Source: Candidatus Aminicenantes bacterium UBA2199 (lineage in GTDB: Bacteria; Acidobacteriota; Aminicenantia; UBA2199). Taken from it: 18,441 nucleotides of DNA. The DNA lies in the NCBI GenBank assembly GCA_002327965.1, contig DCVB01000084.1, positions 5,498-23,938 of the forward strand. The letters run 5' to 3'. A program made the translations under genes and the position numbers. Position 1 is the stretch's first letter. Each line of letters opens with the position of its first letter. Shown here piece after piece: positions 7,279 through 13,915 of this stretch. The notes beneath the pieces were generated by a model. It had not been told where the DNA came from. It saw only the letters and a program-made list of their open reading frames with translations, and did not search any database.

Positions 7279-9431
7279 TATTTGCCTCCGAAGAAATCGC
7301 CGACCATGCCCAGGTTGCCCAGGGAAACGCCGAAACGGAACTGGAAATACGACTCGCCCAGCCAGGAAAACACTTTGAACTCGGTATTGAAGACCAGGCA
7401 CTGGTAATCGAAGCCGGCGTTCAGCGAGCCATGCAGCAGGCGCTTTTCGGAAAAATCGTAATCCAGCCGCGATTCCAGTTTCAACGGAAAGCCCGAATGG
7501 TCGAAATGGACGCCGGCACCCAGCACGCGGCGGTTCATTTCGAAATCCTTTGGCTGGTAGGGGTTGCGGTAAATGCTGTAGGAGAACGAGCCGGTCAGCG
7601 GCGATCCCGGGCGGTTATACGATGCGCGCAGGTTCAACAGCGTCAGGTCGCGCACGTAGTGGTTGTAGTCCAGCACGGCATCGAACAGCACGCTGCCGCC
7701 GGGCCGGAAGCGGAGCTGCTGGCTGAGCTTGGAGAAGCGAGGGTACTCGCCGTCTATCTTCAGGTTGTAATTGGCCTCGGCCGGGTCGAAATAGTACTGC
7801 TGCGAGACGGAATAAGCGAGAAGCTCGCCGGGCGACGCCTTGGCATCGCCGCCCCGGGAGAGCAGGCGGGTCGTCAGCTTGAACCCGGCATAGGAGAACG
7901 ATGGGAAATCGGAGCGGTCGACCTTGACCAGGCGTTCGCTGTTGGCGAGCTCGGTGGCGTAGCGCACGGAGAACTCGGGCTCGATGACGTGTTTCAGCCG
8001 CCGCGGGCCGCTGCCGAAGATGCGGCTGAACACGGGCCCTTTCAGGATGAACGCCGCCGTGTGGTAGTTCACGTAAATGGGTTCATCGAGGACCTCCCCC
8101 GTCTCGGGGTCGCGGCTCTTGGCATAGAAGGAATTCCGCGAACGCAGGTCCAGCGAGCCGCTCAGCCAGGACAGCTTGAGCAGCGGCAGCTGGTAGGATG
8201 GGGACAGGGTCAGGCGCTGGCTGAACAGCCCGGTGGAGAACTCGGGGTCCTCCTCGTAGCTGACGCCGCTGCGCCGCGTCCTCAGGAAATTGGCGGCCAG
8301 GGAGAAATATCCGGGCAGTTTTCCCAGTTTCTGCTGGTTCAGGTTCAGCGACAGCGCCGGCAGGTTTTCCACGATCAGGGAACTGTTCCGGGTCACGTAG
8401 TAGGTCTCGCGGCGCGAGGCGCTGAACGACGCCTGGACATTGGCGAACGAGGAGGTCAGTGACAGCTCCGTCTGGAAATTGGCCGATTTGACCATGTCGA
8501 AGCTGTTGTCCAGGAGGCGCAGGAAGTCGGGGCGGCTTTGCAGGTTGGCGTTCAGCCTCAGTTTCGAGTTCAGCAGGGGCAGGGACTGCTGGTGCTCGGC
8601 CTCGACGAAATAATCGTCATCGCTGTCGGTGTAGATTTCATTGTCCTTGCGGTATTTGAAATAATAGAAGCGGGCGCTGCCCCGGGCGTCGCGCAGGAGG
8701 TAACGCACCTCGTCGCTGGCCCCCACGCCCAGCCTGGAGAAGTAATCGAGGCCGAGGGTCATGTCGATATTGGGCCGGATGGCCCAGAAGAATGCGTTCT
8801 GCAAAAAAAAGCCGCGCAGGTCGGAGTGGCCGATGCCGGGAAAGAGCAGGCCGGTGGCCCGGCCGTCCTTTTGCAGCGGGTAGCGCAGGTACGGCAGGTA
8901 AAAGAGCGGGACGTTCTTGACGCGCAGCAGGGCGCCGTGCATCTCGATGTATTTCTCCTTCTTGATCCGGCCCCTGCGGCAGCTGATGCGCCAGCGCGGA
9001 AAGACCTGGGCGCAGGAGGTGAAATCAAGGCGCCGGAAGGCCAGTGTCTCGCTGTCGGTCTGCTGCAAACGGTCGCTGCTGAAGCGCACCACCGGGCTGG
9101 CCATGCCTTCGGCGTCCAGCATCTCGCCCTGCTGGGTTTTCAGGTTGAACACGAGTTTCTCGCCGCTGAGGACCATGTCCCTGGCCGCCATGGTCACCCG
9201 TCCCTCCGCGAACAGCTCGCGGGTCTTGAGATTGAAATCGATGGCATCGGCATAGATGACGTAGTCCTGCCAGAGGACCTCCACATTGCCGGCGGCGCGC
9301 AGGGCGTCCTCGCCGATGGTCTTTTGATCGGCGTAAACGACCGGGTCCTGATGCGGCGCCTGCGCCGGCAGGCTCCCGCCCGGGGCCAGGAGCAGCAGGA
9401 GCAGCAGCAAGCGCGACAATGTGGGTTTCAT
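7278..9431 (-). CDS. lptD: LPS-assembly outer membrane protein LptD
   Basis: 717-aa outer membrane protein that inserts lipopolysaccharide into the outer leaflet together with LptE. A signal peptide covers about residues 1-24 (poly-Leu core, PAQA cleavage region). An OstA/LptA-like beta-jellyroll follows (about 28-130: VYADQKTIGEDALRAAGNVEV, then YADAIDFNLKTRELFAEGRV). The C-terminal beta-barrel begins after FTSCAQVFPRWRISC. The passage LFYLPYLRYPLQKDGRATGLLFPGIG is characteristic of LptD. Cysteines noted are C139, C150 and C678, so the four-cysteine pattern of the E. coli protein is not kept. It is the first gene of a four-gene operon, with its own promoter at 9441-9469 and a divergent PEGA lipoprotein gene. 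No ribosome site is visible before the ATG. Confidence 0.9.
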   Translation of the reverse strand: MKPTLSRLLLLLLLLAPGGSLPAQAPHQDPVVYADQKTIGEDALRAAGNVEVLWQDYVIYADAIDFNLKTRELFAEGRVTMAARDMVLSGEKLVFNLKTQQGEMLDAEGMASPVVRFSSDRLQQTDSETLAFRRLDFTSCAQVFPRWRISCRRGRIKKEKYIEMHGALLRVKNVPLFYLPYLRYPLQKDGRATGLLFPGIGHSDLRGFFLQNAFFWAIRPNIDMTLGLDYFSRLGVGASDEVRYLLRDARGSARFYYFKYRKDNEIYTDSDDDYFVEAEHQQSLPLLNSKLRLNANLQSRPDFLRLLDNSFDMVKSANFQTELSLTSSFANVQASFSASRRETYYVTRNSSLIVENLPALSLNLNQQKLGKLPGYFSLAANFLRTRRSGVSYEEDPEFSTGLFSQRLTLSPSYQLPLLKLSWLSGSLDLRSRNSFYAKSRDPETGEVLDEPIYVNYHTAAFILKGPVFSRIFGSGPRRLKHVIEPEFSVRYATELANSERLVKVDRSDFPSFSYAGFKLTTRLLSRGGDAKASPGELLAYSVSQQYYFDPAEANYNLKIDGEYPRFSKLSQQLRFRPGGSVLFDAVLDYNHYVRDLTLLNLRASYNRPGSPLTGSFSYSIYRNPYQPKDFEMNRRVLGAGVHFDHSGFPLKLESRLDYDFSEKRLLHGSLNAGFDYQCLVFNTEFKVFSWLGESYFQFRFGVSLGNLGMVGDFFGGK

Positions 9432-9440
9432 GAAGGTTAG

Positions 9441-9469
9441 AATGTAGCATTTTTTGCCCGCTTAAGCAA
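9441..9469 (-). promoter_or_regulatory. Promoter of the lptD-rfbB-rmd-GT9 operon
   Basis: On the minus strand, -35 TTGCTT (9469-9464), 17-bp spacer, then -10 TACATT (9446-9441) preceded by TGC, an extended -10. The lptD ATG starts at 9431, 10 nt past the -10, and no Shine-Dalgarno sequence fits between. Confidence 0.6.
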
Positions 9470-9497
9470 CCCGACTGGGCTTTTTGCCGGCCGGCTG

Positions 9498-9526
9498 CTG
9501 AATCCCATTTCTTTTTATGCTATCAT
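9498..9526 (+). promoter_or_regulatory. Probable promoter of the PEGA lipoprotein gene
   Basis: Extended -10 TGCTATCAT (TATCAT at 9521-9526) ends 7 nt before the ATG at 9533. The -35 at 17-bp spacing, CTGAAT (9498-9503), is weak. A 10-nt palindrome GCCGGCCGGC (9486-9495) lies between it and the divergent lptD promoter. Confidence 0.55.
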
Positions 9527-9532
9527 TGCGGT

Positions 9533-10198
9533 ATGAACTATTTAAAGCGATTGCTGGTCATGATGATCCTTGTGGGCGCCTTCGCCGCCTGCTCGATCCA
9601 CGTCCCCTGGGGGTTGATGGACGACTACGACGGCGTGCGCGTGGTCATGCGCGTCACTCCCGATGACGCCGACGTCCTGCTCAACGGCCGCTTCATCGGC
9701 GCCGCCTACGAATTCGCCTCCGCCGCCGTCGCCCTGCGCCTGGCGTCGCGGGAAAACGAGCTCGTATTCCGCAAGCAGGGCTTCCGCGAACAGGTGGTGG
9801 ACCTCGGCAACTATTCCTCGCGGCGCATCACCGTGAAGGTCGAGCTGAAGCCGGTCGAGCCCGGCTCCCCGGCCGAACCCACCGCGGCCGGCGAAACCGA
9901 CCCGGCCTATGAAGCCAAGAGCGAACCGCTGCCCCCGCTGCCCGAGGAAAAACCGGCCCCGGTGGCGGAAGGCTTCCTGACCGAGGTGGCGCTGACCGTG
10001 ACCCCGGAGGAGACGGCCGTCTACATCGACGGCCGCTTCTGGGGCCTGGCGCCGGCAAGCGGCAAGGTGATGTTCCTGCGCCTGCCCCCCGGGAAATACG
10101 CCTTCACCGCCTTCAAGCCCGGACACGCCACCTTCAGCAAGGAGATCAACGTTCCCAAGCAGGAAAAGTTCGACCTGGAGATCGCCCTCAAGAAGTAG
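9533..10198 (+). CDS. Lipoprotein with two PEGA domains
   Basis: 221-aa predicted exported protein. The N-terminal signal MNYLKRLLVMMILVGAFAAC has a lipobox-like end with Cys20, though Phe at -3 is less usual than Leu, so periplasmic or outer-membrane lipoprotein status is likely but not certain. Two copies of the PEGA beta-sandwich follow: residues about 36-108 (VTPDDADVLLNGRFIGAA...KQGFREQVVDL) and about 148-221 (VTPEETAVYIDGRFWGLAP...PPGKYAFTAFKPGHATF). A Pro/Glu-rich linker at about 109-147 joins them. PEGA domains occur on surface and envelope proteins and usually mediate binding rather than catalysis. The gene is monocistronic, with likely leaderless initiation, and the lptD operon lies on the other side. 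The specific role is unknown. Confidence 0.82.
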   Translation: MNYLKRLLVMMILVGAFAACSIHVPWGLMDDYDGVRVVMRVTPDDADVLLNGRFIGAAYEFASAAVALRLASRENELVFRKQGFREQVVDLGNYSSRRITVKVELKPVEPGSPAEPTAAGETDPAYEAKSEPLPPLPEEKPAPVAEGFLTEVALTVTPEETAVYIDGRFWGLAPASGKVMFLRLPPGKYAFTAFKPGHATFSKEINVPKQEKFDLEIALKK

Positions 10199-10258
10199 GC
10201 TTCCGCTCCGGCCTGGGAGTTCGGGGTTTCGCGCCGCGCTGCTGAAGCTGGCCACTCA

Positions 10259-10275
10259 CCCGGACGGCATCCGGG
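10259..10275. other. Short hairpin between convergent genes
   Basis: CCCGGA, loop CGGCA, TCCGGG gives a 6-bp stem in the 137-bp gap between the PEGA gene and the TMEM175-type gene. No T-run follows on either strand, so it is not a classical terminator. Nothing else is seen in this gap. Confidence 0.35.
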
Positions 10276-10335
10276 AAAGGCACTGGCCCGGTGTTCAGAA
10301 CGCTATTTCCGGAGAGAAATCGGGTGCACCGCTCC

Positions 10336-10905
10336 CTATTTCAGCATCGGCATGATGAACAGGGCATACAAGGCGAAGAAAAGCATGCCCAGCAACGGCC
10401 GCATGAAGCCCCGGCGCAGCTTGCGCACGTCGCCGGCGGGGATCGCCGCAGCGAACAATTTCTGTTTCTCGGCCGTGACGATCAGCGCCAGCAGGCCCGA
10501 TACGTAAGCAAAAGCAGCCACCAGGTAGACCAGCAAAGCCAGCGGATTGCTCGGATAGCGGCCGATCAGGTGGGCGCAGAACGGCACGAAGGCCGCCCAG
10601 GCCAGCAGCCAGACGTGGATGCCCACGACCGTCTTGCTGATCCGGGTCAACTTGGCATACAGCGTGTTATGGCCGATCCAGAAGCCGCTCAGTATGAAAA
10701 AACTGATGATGTAGCTCAGAAAGGTGCGCCAGTGGTGCAGCAGCGCCTGGCCCAACTCGTGGGCTGAGCGGCGGTCGCCGATCTCCGGGAGCTTCAGCTC
10801 GAGGACCAGGATGGTCAGGGCGATGGCGAAGACGCCGTCGAACAGGAACTCGAGCCGGCTCTTGCTGACCTCTGTCTTGAAGGATGATCGCTCATTTTTA
10901 GCCAT
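10336..10905 (-). CDS. TMEM175-family (DUF1211) potassium channel
   Basis: 189-aa integral membrane protein of the bacterial TMEM175 family, K+-selective tetrameric channels built on a bundle of TM1 helices. The N-terminus has the family signature region KSRLEFLFDGVFAIALTILVLELKLP (residues 15-40). The usual RxxxFSD is here RLEFLFD, keeping Arg17 and Asp23 but replacing the FS pair. Further hydrophobic segments lie at about 62-80, 93-113, 120-143 and 167-187. The TM1 Leu/Ile residues in LTILVLEL are where the family's hydrophobic pore constriction lies. The ATG at 10905 has AGGAG six nt upstream and a strong promoter at 10961-10989. It is divergent from the large membrane regulator and shares its control region. 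Confidence 0.87.
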   Translation of the reverse strand: MAKNERSSFKTEVSKSRLEFLFDGVFAIALTILVLELKLPEIGDRRSAHELGQALLHHWRTFLSYIISFFILSGFWIGHNTLYAKLTRISKTVVGIHVWLLAWAAFVPFCAHLIGRYPSNPLALLVYLVAAFAYVSGLLALIVTAEKQKLFAAAIPAGDVRKLRRGFMRPLLGMLFFALYALFIMPMLK

Positions 10906-10960
10906 TCATTGCTCCTGTGCCTTCTCAAGCCTCATGGAGATCGAAATGAAGTACAGGCCC

Positions 10961-10989
10961 ATGATAGCAATCGGAACCGCCGTTGTCAA
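10961..10989 (-). promoter_or_regulatory. Sigma-70-type promoter of the TMEM175-family gene
   Basis: On the minus strand, -35 TTGACA (10989-10984), exactly 17 bp, then -10 TATCAT (10966-10961) preceded by TGC, an extended -10. Transcription should begin near 10954, leaving a leader of about 50 nt that contains AGGAG at 10916-10912. Confidence 0.82.
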
Positions 10990-11000
10990 AATCGGAGCCC

Positions 11001-11016
11001 CGGCGAATGATCGCCG
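11001..11016. promoter_or_regulatory. Candidate operator: perfect palindrome midway between divergent promoters
   Basis: CGGCGA-ATGA-TCGCCG, a perfect 6-bp inverted repeat with a 4-nt spacer. Its centre (11008.5) coincides with the midpoint of the two outward-facing -35 boxes (10984-10989 and 11027-11032). The -35 boxes are themselves inverted copies (TTGTCAA / TTGACAA). A dimeric regulator bound here could control both promoters; the adjacent membrane regulator is the obvious candidate. The binding itself is inference. Confidence 0.5.
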
Positions 11017-11026
11017 CGCCCCCGCC

Positions 11027-11055
11027 TTGACAAGGAGGGCGAGGTTCACTATAAA
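11027..11055 (+). promoter_or_regulatory. Sigma-70-type promoter of the membrane regulator gene
   Basis: -35 TTGACA (11027-11032), 17-bp spacer, -10 TATAAA (11050-11055). The ATG at 11065 follows 10 nt after the -10 with no ribosome site, so the mRNA leader is a few nt at most. Confidence 0.82.
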
Positions 11056-11064
11056 GATGGCAAT

Positions 11065-13806
11065 ATGACGGGGAAATCTTCGTCGCCCGCCCGCAGCAGA
11101 CAGCTCATGACCGTCGCGGCTGTTTTCTTCGCCGCCGCCGGAACCCTTTTCTCCGCCGGCAGCAGCGAGCTGAAAAGAGAATACGATCGCTGGGTCCGCC
11201 GTTCGTGGACCAGCCGGGACGGCCTGCCGCAGGACACCGTTTACGCGCTGGCCCAAGGTGCCGACAGCTCCATGTGGGTCGGCAGCGAAGGCGGCCTGGC
11301 CCGTTTCGACGGCGCCGAATTCACCATCTTCAGAAGAAGCGCCACTCCTGGACTGGCCAGCGACTCGATCACCTCCCTCGCCCCCGACCGCGACGGCACT
11401 CTGTGGGTCGGCACGTTCGGAGGCGGGCTGGTGCACCAGCGGGACGGGAAATTCACCCGCATCGAGGGCATTTCCCGCGACCGCATCTGGTCGCTCCGTC
11501 ATGACGGCGAAGGAACGCTCTGGGTCATCGCGCATGGAGGCGGCATCTATTGCCTCGAGCCGGGAAAGACTCCGGCTCTTGCCGTCATTGACGACCTGCC
11601 CGACGAACAGGTCACCGCCGTCGCCGGCAGCATGGAGCGCACGCTCTGGATCGGGACACGAAACGGGCTTGCGGCCATCCGGCGCGGCCGGCAGACGATA
11701 TTCACCGCGCAGGCGGGGCTGGCTGGCGATTATGTCTATTGCCTGTTCACCGACAGCCGTGGCAGCCTCTGGGCGGGGACGACGTCGGGCCTCAGCCGCA
11801 TCGATTCCCGGGGAGTTCGCAGTTACTCGACCACCGACGGCCTGGCCGACGATCTCGTCCGCGCCATCAGCGAGGACGCACTGGGAAGGCTGTGGATCGG
11901 CACCGACAAGGGTGTGACCATCCTGGACAGTGCGGGGGAAACGGCCTGCGCCACTCCGGCGGGCATGGCCGGGGAAGCCGTCATGGCCATCTGCCGCGAC
12001 CGCGAGAACGGCATGTGGGTCGGTACCGCCGCCAACGGCTTGAACTACTGGCGACGCAACGAGGTGCTCGTGCATGGACCGGAGGACGGCCTGTCGGGCG
12101 AGCAGGTTACGGCGGTTTGCGCTGACGGTGAGGGCCGCCTCTGGACCGGCACACGCGGCCAGGGACTCAACCGTCTGGAGAACGGGAAATGGCGCGCCTA
12201 TTCACGCCACGACGGCCTGGCCGGCGGGTTTATCACCTCCCTGCTGGCGGATCACCGTGGAAGAATATGGATCGGCTCGCTGGACGCCGGATTGCAGGTC
12301 ATGGACCAGGGAGATTTCATTCCCGAAGATCCACGGGGAGCATCGGCAGGCCGGCCCGTGCTTTCTCTCTTCCTCGACGGCCGGAATGGGCTGTGGGCGG
12401 GGAGCGATGGCAACGGGGCCGACGTATTCCAGGATGGCCAATGGCGCCACCATGGCCCGGCAGGCGGACTGCGGGGAGGCGTGATCACCGCCATCGCCCA
12501 GGACCGGCAGGGAAACATCTGGGCCGGCAGCGTGGACGAAGGGCTGTACGTCCTGCGGGGGGCGTCCTGGCGCCGTTATACGACCGAGGATGGCTTGCCC
12601 GGGGACACCATCTACGCCATTCATGCAGATCAGCAGGGCGGGATCTGGCTGGGCTGCGACAGCGGGCTGGGCCTTTACAGCCAGGGCCGGTTCTTCGGTT
12701 TCCGCGCGGGGGCGCGGCCGTTGAATGGGGCTATCCTGTCCATCCTCGAAGATGCTGCGGGAAAGCTCTGGATGAGTTCGCCGACGGGGATCTTCAGCGT
12801 TCGGCGGTCGGAATTGGAGGCATCCGCGCCCCTGGCGGGGCGCCACGTCCATTGCCGGATCCTCGGCGAGATGTCCGGGCTGAAGAGCACCGTTTGCGCG
12901 GGCGGTTTCCAGCCGGCCGGCTGCCGCGACCATGCCGGTAGATTATGGTTCCCGACCCAGAAAGGGCTGGTTGAGATCGATCCCGAGCGGCAGGAGGCGC
13001 CTCCGCCGCCACTGCCAAGGATCGAAAGGTTCCAGGCCGACGGCATAACCGTCCCGCTGGCGGGGAAAGGCCGATTGCCGGCCGGAAGCGAGCGCCTCGA
13101 TTTTCAATACGCGGCACCGGCGTTCTCCGACCCGCAGCAGGTCGAGTTCTCCAGCTGCCTGCAAGGGCACGAAAACGATTGGAGCGCGCCGGGAAAGGAG
13201 CGCAGGCGGAGCTTCAGCGGGATCCCTGCCGGGGACTATGTTTTCCGCCTCAGGGCCAGGGGCCAGGGCGGGACCTGGAGCGGCGATGAGGCCGTTTTTC
13301 TCTTCACGATAGCCGATTATTTCCACCGCGGAACCGGCTTTCGCTTCCTGCTGCTGTCCGGCGCCGGCTTGATCCTTCTGGGACTGCTTCATTTTCGCCG
13401 GAAAAGGGCCCAGCGGCGCCTGGAGAACAAATACAGATATTCCGCACTGGGCGACGAGCGGATCGCGGAATACGCCGCGCGGCTCGATCATGCCATGGAG
13501 AAAGACAAGCCCTACCTCGACCCCGACCTGACCCTGGCCAAGCTGGCCGCGGCGATGGAAATGCCGGCCAAGCACCTATCCCAGGTCATCAACGAGCATT
13601 TCAGCCTGAACTTCAATGATTTCGTCAACCGCTACCGCATTGAAGAGGCCAAGCGCCTGCTTCTCGACCCGGCAGCCAGGGAATTCAAGCTGTTGCGCAT
13701 CGCCTTCGAATCGGGATTCAACTCCAAGTCGGTCTTCAACGCCGCGTTCAGGAAGCACGCCGGCGCCAGCCCTTCCGATTTCCGCCGCCTCCTGGGCGGC
13801 GGTTGA
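11065..13806 (+). CDS. Membrane-bound one-component regulator: SGL/Reg_prop propellers, Y_Y_Y domain, TM helix, AraC-type HTH
   Basis: 913-aa predicted transmembrane transcription factor. A signal or anchor segment lies at about 12-32. Residues about 52-645 hold some 14 repeats of the form DGL...V.A...D..G.LW.GT..GL...G, the Reg_prop motif, enough for two seven-bladed propellers. A Y_Y_Y-like domain follows at about 652-749. It is degenerate: the first two tyrosine positions are replaced, and DYVFRLRA and GTWS remain. One membrane helix lies at about 759-778, then a basic stretch HFRRKRAQRR. The end (about 800-911) is an AraC-type double helix-turn-helix (LTLAKLAAAMEMPAKHLSQVINEHF; IAFESGFNSKSVFNAAFRKHAGASPSDFR). 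Bacteroidetes hybrid two-component systems use the same sensor and HTH but place histidine kinase and receiver domains between them; here both are absent. The ligand may be a glycan fragment, by analogy. Confidence 0.88.
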   Translation: MTGKSSSPARSRQLMTVAAVFFAAAGTLFSAGSSELKREYDRWVRRSWTSRDGLPQDTVYALAQGADSSMWVGSEGGLARFDGAEFTIFRRSATPGLASDSITSLAPDRDGTLWVGTFGGGLVHQRDGKFTRIEGISRDRIWSLRHDGEGTLWVIAHGGGIYCLEPGKTPALAVIDDLPDEQVTAVAGSMERTLWIGTRNGLAAIRRGRQTIFTAQAGLAGDYVYCLFTDSRGSLWAGTTSGLSRIDSRGVRSYSTTDGLADDLVRAISEDALGRLWIGTDKGVTILDSAGETACATPAGMAGEAVMAICRDRENGMWVGTAANGLNYWRRNEVLVHGPEDGLSGEQVTAVCADGEGRLWTGTRGQGLNRLENGKWRAYSRHDGLAGGFITSLLADHRGRIWIGSLDAGLQVMDQGDFIPEDPRGASAGRPVLSLFLDGRNGLWAGSDGNGADVFQDGQWRHHGPAGGLRGGVITAIAQDRQGNIWAGSVDEGLYVLRGASWRRYTTEDGLPGDTIYAIHADQQGGIWLGCDSGLGLYSQGRFFGFRAGARPLNGAILSILEDAAGKLWMSSPTGIFSVRRSELEASAPLAGRHVHCRILGEMSGLKSTVCAGGFQPAGCRDHAGRLWFPTQKGLVEIDPERQEAPPPPLPRIERFQADGITVPLAGKGRLPAGSERLDFQYAAPAFSDPQQVEFSSCLQGHENDWSAPGKERRRSFSGIPAGDYVFRLRARGQGGTWSGDEAVFLFTIADYFHRGTGFRFLLLSGAGLILLGLLHFRRKRAQRRLENKYRYSALGDERIAEYAARLDHAMEKDKPYLDPDLTLAKLAAAMEMPAKHLSQVINEHFSLNFNDFVNRYRIEEAKRLLLDPAAREFKLLRIAFESGFNSKSVFNAAFRKHAGASPSDFRRLLGGG

Positions 13807-13902
13807 CCGCATCCGGGCCGATCCTTGAATAAAAGCGTCCGGAATCATGATCCCGGACTCCCCCGTCCCCTGGACAGCGCATAACGTTCATGGCTCATCA
13901 AC

Positions 13903-13912
13903 AAGGAGGTGA
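13903..13912 (+). promoter_or_regulatory. Very strong ribosome binding site of the TonB-family gene
   Basis: AAGGAGGTGA, a full 10-nt match to the 16S anti-Shine-Dalgarno sequence, with the core ending 6 nt before the ATG at 13916. It fixes that start and contrasts with the leaderless-looking genes in the window. No convincing promoter is visible in the 109-bp gap upstream. An inverted repeat GTCCGG / CCGGAC (13837-13842, 13854-13859) lies there without a T-run. Confidence 0.85.
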
Positions 13913-13915
13913 ACC

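Noticed and set aside
7279..7401. Upstream ATG start for rfbB
   Set aside because: It would overlap lptD by over 120 nt; the TAATG junction with GGAGG six nt upstream is the better start.
10906..12075. 389-aa minus-strand open frame opposite the membrane regulator
   Set aside because: It is a shadow of the regulator gene in GC-rich DNA, with no recognisable domain, and it crosses the shared promoter region.
13837..13859. Terminator after the membrane regulator
   Set aside because: The GTCCGG / CCGGAC stem is short and is followed by C-rich sequence, not T-rich.
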